Positions 11,310-22,108 of a DNA stretch of 64,000 bases are shown here, piece by piece (position 1 is the stretch's first letter; each line of letters starts with the position of its first letter). The stretch spans positions 1-64,000 of the forward strand of contig CAILUT010000043.1 of the NCBI GenBank assembly GCA_903837495.1, given 5' to 3'. Made by a program: the position numbers and the translations under genes. The DNA comes from an uncultured Flavobacteriales bacterium. Lineage in GTDB: Bacteria; Bacteroidota; Bacteroidia; CAIKAF01. Under the pieces are notes generated by a model. It made no database searches. It was not told the DNA's origin and saw only the letters and a program-made list of their open reading frames with translations.

Positions 11310-11800
11310 AGGGTTGATTTGCTCGTTTTTATGGGATGGCTGAGTTGAGAACTCAGGTTCTTTGGCCAATACTTGGCATGTACAAACAGAAACCCAAAGG
11401 CCTCTCCATTTTCCTTTCCTAAACTTTTGTGGTGAATTTTGTGGGCTTTTCGCAAGGCCATCAAGTATGGATTTTGACTGCGTTTAAACCATGGAACACG
11501 TTGATGCACAAAAATATCGTGAACAAAAAAATAGGCTGCACCATACCCGGCAATTCCTAAACCGGCAGAAAATTGCCAATCCATATTAAAACTTCCCGAA
11601 ACAATTAAATACATCGACAGAACAGCAAAAAATACCCCAAACAAATCGTTCAGTTCAAAACGGCTGTACTTCGGAGTATGGTGGTCTTTATGCAGTTTCC
11701 ACAAAAAGCCATGCATGACATATTTATGGGTAAACCAAGCAACGCCCTCCCAAAGAGCGAAAAAGAAAAAGAAAACCAAAAGGTGCTTCCACCAAATCAT
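11306..11800 (-). CDS. crtZ: Beta-carotene hydroxylase (fatty-acid-hydroxylase-type)
   Basis: His-box pattern HKYVMHGFLWKLHKDHHTPK...FVHDIFVHQRVPW...LRKAHKIHHKSLGKENGEAFGFLF. Confidence 0.92.
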   Translation of the reverse strand: MIWWKHLLVFFFFFALWEGVAWFTHKYVMHGFLWKLHKDHHTPKYSRFELNDLFGVFFAVLSMYLIVSGSFNMDWQFSAGLGIAGYGAAYFFVHDIFVHQRVPWFKRSQNPYLMALRKAHKIHHKSLGKENGEAFGFLFVHAKYWPKNLSSQLSHPIKTSKSTL

Positions 11801-11864
11801 ATCTAAAAATCTTAAAGGTTTAACAAAAAAGAACGGTTTTTGTTTGAAAAAGTGCAGCCCAAAT

Positions 11865-13121
11865 TCATTCGGTTAAATGCAATTGGCCTTGAATCATTCT
11901 TCCTTGAATTTCACCGTCCAGCACACAATTGGCCCAAGGACTATCTAAGGCACCCAAGGTCTGCCCTTCTGGATTCCAAAAGGTAAATTCGGCTTCCGAA
12001 CCAGGACAGATGCGGATGCTAGGCAAGCCCAACAAAGCCCTTGAATTGTGCGAAATAATCTGAATAAATTCAGAGGGTTGCATGCAGCTGCGCAGCCGAG
12101 TCCAGCCGGCCAAGCTAAACGAAGGCAGGGTAGATTGACCAAATGGAGCATCTGGAAAAGCTGTTTCGCGGGCATCGGAATGATAAGGGCGGTGGTCGCT
12201 GCATAAAAACGAAATGCAACCGGATTTAAGACCTTGCACCAAAGCCGCTTGGTCTGAGTGGGGCGACAGGGGAGGCCAAAATTTATACCCTTCATTAAAT
12301 TCGGCAACTGATTTGTCTGACCACCACAAATAATGGGCCGCAGTACCTAAAGTAAGCCCAGAATGAGCCTCCCATTTTTCCAGTCCCGAAGCACTTGATA
12401 GCAAGGGATACACTGCGGCCTTTCCTGTATATTCAACCAACGTTGACAGCTGCTGCAAATAAAAGCGCTCTTCAAACATAGGCATGCCTTCTAAGCCCAT
12501 GCTCAGAGCCGTATCGCCTTCCCACACCTGAAAAGTCCGGCCCAATCCAGGGTCGGGCAACACAACCCAAATGCGCGCCCCTTCAAGAATGGATGTGTAT
12601 TTAGCCGACTCAATCATCAAGGCCTTAGAAACTTTATTTGGAAAAGCATCGGTAAATCCCACTGCACCCGCCTGAGCCAACAGCTGGTAGTTAACCATGT
12701 GCTGCCCCTCCATTTTATGCGAATGTGGAGCAAATGAATGCACCGAAATTCCATCCATTTGATGGGAAAAGGGACGGTAATCTACGCCTGCAAGCTGTTC
12801 GATGCATTGGCTTTTTGTGGGGCTAAGCGCCACGGTGGTGATGCCCGACTGAGCCAATTGAGCTGTCCATTCCTGTAAGGTTTGGTGGTGTTCTTCCCCA
12901 GGTTTAGCCCCATGGTTCCATGGGTCAACCCAACCGGGCGAAATGCAGGTGAACTCTTCCAACACCCTGCAGCCTTCTGGAATTCGATCAATCTGCCCAT
13001 CGATTGCTTCAACAACTCCCGCTCGTATCAAAACATCAACCTCCTGATGGTTCCAGGCCGACATTGGATCGGTAACTCGAACCGATTTCAGTAGATATGT
13101 GGAGGTGTCCTTCATTTCCAA
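11865..13121 (-). CDS. Dihydroorotase-like amidohydrolase, likely non-catalytic
   Basis: Amidohydrolase architecture with conserved C-terminal CSDHRPYHSDARETAFPDAPFG, but the N-terminal HxH is replaced by 'DPWNHGAKPGEE'. Confidence 0.82.
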   Translation of the reverse strand: MEMKDTSTYLLKSVRVTDPMSAWNHQEVDVLIRAGVVEAIDGQIDRIPEGCRVLEEFTCISPGWVDPWNHGAKPGEEHHQTLQEWTAQLAQSGITTVALSPTKSQCIEQLAGVDYRPFSHQMDGISVHSFAPHSHKMEGQHMVNYQLLAQAGAVGFTDAFPNKVSKALMIESAKYTSILEGARIWVVLPDPGLGRTFQVWEGDTALSMGLEGMPMFEERFYLQQLSTLVEYTGKAAVYPLLSSASGLEKWEAHSGLTLGTAAHYLWWSDKSVAEFNEGYKFWPPLSPHSDQAALVQGLKSGCISFLCSDHRPYHSDARETAFPDAPFGQSTLPSFSLAGWTRLRSCMQPSEFIQIISHNSRALLGLPSIRICPGSEAEFTFWNPEGQTLGALDSPWANCVLDGEIQGRMIQGQLHLTE

Positions 13122-15121
13122 ATGTTAAACCAAAGGATTTCGAGAGCCAATGCTAAGAGTCCCAGCAAAATTAACCAAAATTGCGGGCTGAATAGGAAGC
13201 CAGCTTCAACTGCAATCCATTCCTGCCCCTGTACCAAGACAAACTGATTTAGATGCGCTGCCTGTTTTATGATGTTGGATAAACTGTCTTGAGAATAAAA
13301 CACCATTTCGGATTCACTGCCGGCTTGAGAAATACCAAACACGGCAACCGTATCGGTCTTTAAGCTGGCTTGGTACAACCCGGGCCCTAAGTTGCCTCGC
13401 CCTGGCCGAACCTCATCCATATTGCCTTTGGGACTGCGCAAACCAATCCAAGAATCAGCCGCATTGCCGTACCGAGAAAACGTGTACACGGGGTCTTGGG
13501 TTTCTATGGCCTTTTGAACCTGTAAAACCACATCGGCATCCGATTTGAAATGCCAAATGGCTTTGAAAGTAGATTGATAGGCCATTTTTAAAGCCATAGG
13601 AACAAACAGCGGATGTTGAACAAATTCATTGGAAGGATGCGATAAGTCCATGGAAAAAATCCAATGCTGACCCATGGATTGGGCGGATTTTAATTGCGAA
13701 AGCACAGGCAAACCACGCTCGGTGGTTAAGATGGGTTGAATGGCCATGGATGTGCTGCCAATGCGGCAGGTAGGAAATACCATGGGCACGTTCATGGAAG
13801 GGTCTTGCCTAGAAAAAACATCCTCAAAAAAGGGATTGGATAGGTCGGGTTTTGACAGCAAACTCGCTTGAAGGTCAACTGCCGAAGTTTCAAACGAAAA
13901 CCCTTGACTTGCCTGAATAAATTGCCCTTCTTTACCAAATACCCAAGCCATTCCCCTACCCTGCTCGGACAATTGCTTGAGCAAACCCAAAAGTCCAGTT
14001 GAAAGCTGTTTTGGTTGGTTCAACACAAGGAAATCTGCCTTCTCCAATAGGCTGCTTGAAACCGAATTCTCGGAAGCTACTGAAAAGTCTATCAAAGGAT
14101 CGGTGGAGTACAATCGTTCAAAGGCCGGACTCCCCCCAGGCCCACGCAGCTCAACAACCCGTATTTTTTTCCCAGCAAAAAAACCGAAATCCAAGCGGTT
14201 GTCCCCTGCATATCCATCGGCATTGATGTACACCGAACCCGCAGCCCAGCCTGCTTTTTCAAGCCGAGCCTTAAACACCACTTGAGTCAGGGTGTTGCCC
14301 GAAAGATCCGCAATCACTGGGGGCAATTCCCGCTCCAAAAGCCTAAAAAAAACCTCTACCCCCTGCAGCGTTTCCGTTCCATGGTTTTTAAGTTGGGCTG
14401 TAATTTCTACTTCGGTACCTGCCAATAAAACCGGAGACGAAACCCAAACTGAATCCACCGAAACGTTTTGAACAGAAGTAACTCCAACGGGCAGCAACCC
14501 AATCGGACCCAATGAATCGGCCTGTTCCGGAAAAACAAGGGTGTTTCGCTGAAAGTCAGAAACAAGGAGACGACGTATCTTTTTTTCCTCGTCCAATGAA
14601 AGACGTTGACGCTGCACCACTTCTGAAATAGATCGGCTTGGAGCGCCCCCCGAAATTTGATTCAGCCTCTGAAATGCCATTTGCTTGGAACTGAAAACCT
14701 GGTCGGCAGAAAAAAATTCGCCCGTTAATACCTGTACTTTCGATTCTTCAGGCAAGGATTCTATATATGCCCTCGCCCGTTGAATGGCGTCCTGCAATCC
14801 GTCTCCATTTTCAGATGCCAACAACATGCTGGGCGAATTGTCGATAAAAATGGAATGATGCAAGGGAATCGCCTCTCGATTGTCATAAAACCGAGGCCCC
14901 GCAAAAAACAAAATAAGGGCCAACAAGGCCAAGGTTCGACTCGCCAATATGAGCCTGTGCTTTAGTTTGTTCCGCTGCTGCTCTTCCTCTTTTAACCGGG
15001 TTAAAACCAACACATTTGGAAAGGGAATAACTCGGTACCGCCGTAAATTCACCAAGTGCAGAAGCAGAGGAACGGCCAAAAGCGGAAGAAACCACAAGGC
15101 CATTGGTTGCTGAAAATGCAT
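13112..15121 (-). CDS. BatA/aerotolerance-regulator N-terminal-like membrane protein (VWA-like)
   Basis: MHFQQPMALWFLPLLAVPLLLHLVNLRRYRVIPFPNVLVLTRLKEEEQQRNKLKHRLILASRTLALLALILFFAGP; C-terminal TM helix. Start moved to ATG 15121. Confidence 0.85.
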   Translation of the reverse strand: MHFQQPMALWFLPLLAVPLLLHLVNLRRYRVIPFPNVLVLTRLKEEEQQRNKLKHRLILASRTLALLALILFFAGPRFYDNREAIPLHHSIFIDNSPSMLLASENGDGLQDAIQRARAYIESLPEESKVQVLTGEFFSADQVFSSKQMAFQRLNQISGGAPSRSISEVVQRQRLSLDEEKKIRRLLVSDFQRNTLVFPEQADSLGPIGLLPVGVTSVQNVSVDSVWVSSPVLLAGTEVEITAQLKNHGTETLQGVEVFFRLLERELPPVIADLSGNTLTQVVFKARLEKAGWAAGSVYINADGYAGDNRLDFGFFAGKKIRVVELRGPGGSPAFERLYSTDPLIDFSVASENSVSSSLLEKADFLVLNQPKQLSTGLLGLLKQLSEQGRGMAWVFGKEGQFIQASQGFSFETSAVDLQASLLSKPDLSNPFFEDVFSRQDPSMNVPMVFPTCRIGSTSMAIQPILTTERGLPVLSQLKSAQSMGQHWIFSMDLSHPSNEFVQHPLFVPMALKMAYQSTFKAIWHFKSDADVVLQVQKAIETQDPVYTFSRYGNAADSWIGLRSPKGNMDEVRPGRGNLGPGLYQASLKTDTVAVFGISQAGSESEMVFYSQDSLSNIIKQAAHLNQFVLVQGQEWIAVEAGFLFSPQFWLILLGLLALALEILWFNIWK

Positions 15122-15124
15122 GCC

Positions 15125-15132
15125 CAAAGGTA
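15125..15132 (-). promoter_or_regulatory. -7 box (TACCTTTG) upstream of BatA-like gene
   Basis: TACCTTTG-N3-ATG. Confidence 0.55.
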
Positions 15133-15513
15133 CGATTTTTCACATACTTTTCGCTTGGATTTTTCGATTGAAACATCCTGCAAGCAAACCCCAATTTTTA
15201 ACCCACATTTGAGGTTCCTTATGCTTTTCTGTTTTTTTTATTGCTGAATGTTTTTCAAAATCAGCCGAAATTCAGTAAATTTAAACACCGACTTGTGAAG
15301 CATAAAATCCAATTTAGAATATTAACATTAGATATTTTTAATCCCACTTAAAGACCTGCCCTTGGAGCTTTTTACATCGCTGCCCAAATTCAAAAACCCC
15401 GCAAAGGCAGGAACAGGCAAAAAGCGCTTGGTTTTTGCCCCTGCAAAACATGTGAATGAGCATGCCGTGTTGGATTTCCGAATGGATTTTTACCCCTTTC
15501 TCTACAAAATTTA

Positions 15514-15879
15514 ATGGATTCAAAGATGATAAAGCCGTTCACATTTTTCTATGATAGCATCAACCGCAACGCCATTGTGGTAAAGCCCCAAAAACCGTTT
15601 TTTGATTGGATCAACTTTATTTATCCCGAAAGTCCTGTTTACGAGAAAGAGGAAGCAAATATTTACCTTATTCGGGAAATGGAAAGCAACGAAGCAATAG
15701 AAAAATGGCTAAAACGGAATTTTGACCGGATTTTCCAAAACGAATTGAACGATTGGCACACCGCCGAAGAAGATTGGCCAAAAAGGAGAACATTCAAGAT
15801 TTTTCAGGAATGGTTTTCGTATGAAATACATTCAATGGTTTTAGACCTTGAAGAAACCGATGTTTCAAAAGACTTATAA
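15514..15879 (+). CDS. Conserved hypothetical protein (~120 aa)
   Basis: 121-aa ORF with protein-like composition (MIKPFTFFYDSINRNAIVVKPQKPFFDWINFIYPE...); no family recognised. Confidence 0.6.
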   Translation: MDSKMIKPFTFFYDSINRNAIVVKPQKPFFDWINFIYPESPVYEKEEANIYLIREMESNEAIEKWLKRNFDRIFQNELNDWHTAEEDWPKRRTFKIFQEWFSYEIHSMVLDLEETDVSKDL

Positions 15880-16373
15880 AGAACAAAAAAACGGTTGTTT
15901 CAGCAGGTTGAAGGTGTATGCACCGTGCATTGCGGCGTTGAATGCCGGAGCGACAAAGCCTTGCTAATACGCTTAGGCTAAAGCAAATAGGAAATCGTTA
16001 AACAAGCAAAATAGGCCTGTAAAATTGCGGGAGAAAACGTTTTGGATTGCTTTCCAAATGTCAGAAGGGCAACAGAAGCAGAAAAAGGGGCACAATGGCC
16101 TCCGGAATATGCACACTGCACCAAATTAGGAGAAAAAAGCTGCGAAAGAGGCTTTGATGAATGTACAGGCCGCAGCGGTGAATTTCGATCCGCATTTGCA
16201 TCTGCCTAAGGCTGCATTCAGAGCTGGACGGCTTTCCATCTTTTCCGAGCCAATTCTATGGGCTGAGCCACAAAAACCTGAACCAGAATGGCAGGAAGAA
16301 CAAGTTGAAAAACAATTTAGGATTTTAATATCCAAATTTTATCGGTTATACTTAGAGTCCCTATGCGTCCGGC

Positions 16374-16388
16374 GGCGCCCCCCAAAAA
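16374..16388 (-). other. Possible remnant end of the structured element (GGCGCCCCCCAAAAA)
   Basis: 15-nt exact reverse-complement match to the 5' flank/end of copy C (TTTTTGGGGGGCGCC at 48394-48408), then diverges. Confidence 0.25.
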
Positions 16389-16660
16389 TTCCCCTTAAAT
16401 CAATCCAGGGCGGCCTACTTATTCACAGCAAAACACTCCGAACATTCCCCCTTTGCAGCCATAAAAAGAAAGGCTGGCTTTTGGGATTGGAATGCGCAGA
16501 AATTCGGCGCGGGCGGTGTACGGCCCATGTGATTTGCCGAGGTAGGTTTGGACGTTCGGGGCTGGGTAAAAATGAGGGGGGCGGATTGTTTTTTATGCAG
16601 ACAGCAAGAAAGCGATCCCCGTTCAAATAAAAAAAGGGGGCTAAATTTTCATTGAGGCCT

Positions 16661-16801
16661 GCGGCAGGGATTGAACGCGGTAGCCCGCAAACGGACTGCC
16701 GGCTGCCGGCTACGGCCAAAAAGAGCGACGTGAGGAGCTCCTTTTTGGCCATAGCCGGCCCGGCGGTACGTGCGGACTACCGGTGAAAGCCCGGCTGCCG
16801 C
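16661..16801 (-). repeat. Structured dispersed element, copy A (downstream of gyrB)
   Basis: Minus strand: GCGGCAGCCGGGCTTTCACCGGTAGTCCGCA...GGCCAAAAAG-GAGCTCCTCACGTCGCT-CTTTTTGGCC...GCGGGCTACCGCGTTCAATCCCTGCCGC; terminal and internal self-complementarity. Confidence 0.85.
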
Positions 16802-16825
16802 GCAAAACCTTAAAATTCAGTCGAA

Positions 16826-18787
<1,962 letters not shown>

Positions 18788-18803
18788 TCAATCTTCATTT
18801 TCA

Positions 18804-18811
18804 CAAATATA
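18804..18811 (-). promoter_or_regulatory. -7 box (TATATTTG) upstream of gyrB
   Basis: TATATTTG-N19-ATG. Confidence 0.5.
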
Positions 18812-18941
18812 CGCATAAGCTGGGCCTTAATACGGGCATAAGGTCAAATGGAAGGTCTTATTTTTCAACAATTTTTCGGTGGTTTTTAACATAAAATAGG
18901 GGCTCCGTTTTATGGGCTTTGTTTGGTTGGTTTTTTGGGGG

Positions 18942-19082
18942 GCGGCAGCCGGGCTTTCACCGGTAGTCCGCAGCCGTTGCTGGGCCAGATCAGGCCCAAA
19001 AGGAGCTCCTTTGGTCGCTCTTTTGGTTCCTGTCTGGCTGCCAGCAACGTCTTTGCGTGCTACCTGGTTCAATCCCTGCCGC
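18942..19082 (+). repeat. Structured dispersed element, copy B (upstream of gyrB, downstream of ketosynthase gene)
   Basis: GCGGCAGCCGGGCTTTCACCGGTAGTCCGCAGCC...CCAAAAG-GAGCTCCTTTGGTCGCT-CTTTTGG...GTGCTACCTGGTTCAATCCCTGCCGC; 141 nt like copy A, inverted relative to it. Confidence 0.85.
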
Positions 19083-19143
19083 ACCCTCGCCTCCGAATCC
19101 CTCTTTCTGATTTCCTTGGCCGCCCCATGCAACAGGCCTTGCC

Positions 19144-20199
19144 TTATTCGACTTTCTTCACCAAAAAGGAACATGCCTGCCCTCCAAATCCCTGGCTGTT
19201 CACCAAAATTTGCTGGGGCATTTGGGTCATGGCCAATTTCCCCGGCTCTACCGCCTGCTTCCCCTCAATTAAATACTGCCAGGCCCAAAACAAACTGACT
19301 AAATTTGAGGCTCCCAAGGCATGTCCGGTAAACCATTTACTGCCGGTTGCCGGCACCGTATTTTTACCAAAAACCAATTCAATGGCTTTTAGCTCCGCCT
19401 GATTCCCCCGTAAGGTGCCTGGAAAATGCCCTAAAATCAAATCCGGCACTTCGCCCCCTTCACAAGCCTGCCGCATGGTCCGTTGAAAGGCCAGACCTTC
19501 CGGGTGTATTCCGGCAGCACTTCCCACCTTTTCCATAGCCCAAGCCCTGCCAGAAATGTGCATGCCCAAATCCGGTTTTTCACAACTCAAGACCAAGCCC
19601 AGCGCAGCCGATGCCACCACCGTTCCCTGCCCCTGTTCCGTTAATTTTAAGGGCCAAGGCCCCGCCGCTTCATTCGTCTGTAAAATTCCAGAACTCCTAA
19701 GCATCGCCAAGGTGGCGGAATGCTCAGGCAATTCTAGGCCTACCACCACTGCCTGTTCAATAAACCCCGATTGAAGCCATGCCATGGCATTTAGTATGGC
19801 CATTGCTGAGCTGCTGCAGGTTTGCGAGGCCGATATTCCTGCCTCAATACCCAATTCGGCCGCCAAAGTACTGGCATACACTCCATGGGTGCTAAATGGG
19901 CTGCTTCGGGCGTCTGGACTTGCATGCTGCAGCTGCTGAAACAAATACGCTTCATCGCCCCTCGAACTGCCGGTGAACACTGCAGCCCGCTCCGATTTCA
20001 CATGCCCCCGCAGTTTCTCTGCCACATTTTTTATAATCCGGATGCCTGCCGGATGCTTGTCTGCCCCATAAGCATGCAGGTCAATTCCCTTTCGCTGCCA
20101 ATGTTGTCCCGACCAAAAAAATGGGGATGTAGGTTCAGGCAAGGGCCACAATTCCTGCCCATCAGCCAACACAAGTGCATGAACATACAGGGGCTTCAT
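19144..20199 (-). CDS. Beta-ketoacyl-synthase-fold protein encoded at the end of the biotin operon
   Basis: Cys motif ASQTCSSSAMAIL; His motifs ILGHFPGTLRGNQAELKAIE and WFTGHALGASN. ATG 20199 overlaps the bioA stop (ATGA). Confidence 0.85.
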   Translation of the reverse strand: MKPLYVHALVLADGQELWPLPEPTSPFFWSGQHWQRKGIDLHAYGADKHPAGIRIIKNVAEKLRGHVKSERAAVFTGSSRGDEAYLFQQLQHASPDARSSPFSTHGVYASTLAAELGIEAGISASQTCSSSAMAILNAMAWLQSGFIEQAVVVGLELPEHSATLAMLRSSGILQTNEAAGPWPLKLTEQGQGTVVASAALGLVLSCEKPDLGMHISGRAWAMEKVGSAAGIHPEGLAFQRTMRQACEGGEVPDLILGHFPGTLRGNQAELKAIELVFGKNTVPATGSKWFTGHALGASNLVSLFWAWQYLIEGKQAVEPGKLAMTQMPQQILVNSQGFGGQACSFLVKKVE

Positions 20200-21473
20200 G
20201 TATGCCCCTGTTGAATTAACATGTTCTCCATAAACCCATATATCCGTTCTAGTTCTAAAGCCCCAATGCATAAGGGTGGTACGGTGTACAATACGTTGCC
20301 CAGGGGGCGGAACAAAATACCGGCCTTCAAGCCTGCCACATACATTTCTCGGCCAATAGAATCCGTGTAAAAATAACCGGAGGTTTTGCGTGGCACATTG
20401 ATGGCCAATACCGATCCTAAGCTGCGGGCATCCGAGCCTGGAAATCGATCTTTCCATTCAGAAGCACGTGCATGGTGGTTTTGCTTCAGCCATTCAAAAG
20501 CGTTTTGCCAGGTTGGGCTTTTCCATTCCCGCAGGGTTTCCAGGGCCAGCGCACAGGCCATGGGATTGGCTGTGTAGCTGTGTCCATGATAAAAACGCTT
20601 GTTGCGGTCGGTCTGCTCTGTGGCCGCCGCAATCTCCTGACTCATCAAGGTGGCACCCAAGGGCATAAATCCCCCGGTTAAGGCCTTTGAAAGGCAGAGC
20701 AAATCGGGTTGTATAAGTTGTTCTGAGGCCAAGGTGGTTCCTGTGCGACCAAACCCGGTAAACACTTCATCGGCAATCAGCAAAACGCCTTCTTCTTTCA
20801 GCAATTTCAGCAAGGGCAGCAATGCCTGAGGGGCTTGCATGCGCATACCGCCCGCCCCTTGCAAAAGCGGTTCATACAAAAAAGCGGCGGGGCGTTCTTG
20901 TTGTATGCGCCTCCGAATGCAATCCAAATCATAGCCCTCTTTTGGATTGTATTCCAAAAAATGCACGGGGGCCAGCAAATGCAAATAGGGCTGTACAAAA
21001 ACATCGCGTTCCCCGGCCGACATAGCCCCTAAGGTATCGCCATGGTAGCCGCCTGAAAAGGCCCAAAAGCAGGTAGAATCGACTTGGTTTTGTTTGCAAT
21101 AATGCCATGCCAATTTCATGGCGACCTCAATGGCCGTAGATCCGTTGTCCGAGAAAAAGACAGAACCTCCGGGACTTCCAGGCAGGGCAATCAAGTCCCT
21201 CGCCAATTCCAAAGCCGGCCGATGTGTGATGCCACTAAACATAACATGGGCTAGGGTTTCTGACTGCTGGGCTAAAGCCTGAACCAAGGGCGGGTGTCCG
21301 TGGCCAAACAAATTCACCCACCAGGAAGCGGCGGCATCTAGGTAGCGTTCGCCCCGGTCATCAAAGACGCTGTCGCCCTGAGCCCGAACCACAAACAGCA
21401 TGTCTTTAACATCGTCTGGATGGCTAAACGGATGCCGTAAAAACGCAGCGTCTATCTGTTTCCAGTTTTCCAT
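20196..21473 (-). CDS. bioA: Adenosylmethionine-8-amino-7-oxononanoate aminotransferase
   Basis: HPFSHPDDVKDMLFVVRAQGDSVFDDRGERYLDAAASWWVNLFGHGHP; LLIADEVFTGFGRTG; LSKALTGGFMPLGAT. Start at ATG 21473. Confidence 0.93.
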   Translation of the reverse strand: MENWKQIDAAFLRHPFSHPDDVKDMLFVVRAQGDSVFDDRGERYLDAAASWWVNLFGHGHPPLVQALAQQSETLAHVMFSGITHRPALELARDLIALPGSPGGSVFFSDNGSTAIEVAMKLAWHYCKQNQVDSTCFWAFSGGYHGDTLGAMSAGERDVFVQPYLHLLAPVHFLEYNPKEGYDLDCIRRRIQQERPAAFLYEPLLQGAGGMRMQAPQALLPLLKLLKEEGVLLIADEVFTGFGRTGTTLASEQLIQPDLLCLSKALTGGFMPLGATLMSQEIAAATEQTDRNKRFYHGHSYTANPMACALALETLREWKSPTWQNAFEWLKQNHHARASEWKDRFPGSDARSLGSVLAINVPRKTSGYFYTDSIGREMYVAGLKAGILFRPLGNVLYTVPPLCIGALELERIYGFMENMLIQQGHT

Positions 21474-21475
21474 AA

Positions 21476-22108
21476 TCAATTGCTTGGAGGCAATACTTTT
21501 TGAAGCTCCTGAGCCCAGTCCAAGAGGCCTTTTGAGTACGGCAACTCCAAATGCGGCAACCGGGGCCAAACCGGCACCTCGCCCGCAAATCGGGCAATGG
21601 CCTGGGCATTGTCTTCAAAAGATCTGCCAGTAAAAACCAATCCTGCCACCGCAACACCTTCTTGTTGTAAGCAACGCAACGAAAGCAAGGTGTGGTTTAT
21701 GCTGCCAAGGTAATCGGTACTGACCAAGACCACGGGCAAGCCAAATGAAACAATTAAATCCAACATGGTTTCGGAAGAATTTAACGGAACCAAAAGGCCC
21801 CCAGCCCCTTCTACCACCAAGGGGCCTTGTACTTGGGGCAGTGCAATGCCGCTGACTCGAATTTCCTGCCCCTCTAGCATGGCGGCTCGGTGTGGAGACA
21901 AAGGGGCTTTAAAGGTTTTTATCTCGGGCAAAAACCTAGATTCCGGAAGTCCTGTTAATCCCCGAACGGTTTCGCGGTCCAAATTTTCTGGGGCTCCGGT
22001 TTGAACCGGTTTAAAATACTGGGCGCGGGTAGCGAGCATCAATCCGGCACTCACAAAAGTCTTTCCAACATTGGTGCCGATTCCACTCACAAAATATCCA
22101 TTTTTCAT
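21476..22108 (-). CDS. bioD: Dethiobiotin synthase
   Basis: YFVSGIGTNVGKTFVSAGLM...YFKPVQTG...VEGAGGLLVPLNSSETMLDLI. Confidence 0.93.
   Translation of the reverse strand: MKNGYFVSGIGTNVGKTFVSAGLMLATRAQYFKPVQTGAPENLDRETVRGLTGLPESRFLPEIKTFKAPLSPHRAAMLEGQEIRVSGIALPQVQGPLVVEGAGGLLVPLNSSETMLDLIVSFGLPVVLVSTDYLGSINHTLLSLRCLQQEGVAVAGLVFTGRSFEDNAQAIARFAGEVPVWPRLPHLELPYSKGLLDWAQELQKVLPPSN

Noticed and set aside
16154-16752. ORFs 16154-16630 + (158 aa) and 16423-16752 - (109 aa)
   Set aside because: Unconvincing amino-acid composition, overlap with the element region, no recognisable domain.
18827-19402. Several 100-160 aa ORFs (18827-19174 -, 18912-19298 +, 18923-19402 +)
   Set aside because: They read through structured element B and antisense of the ketosynthase gene; Pro/Arg/Cys-rich composition and no start context.
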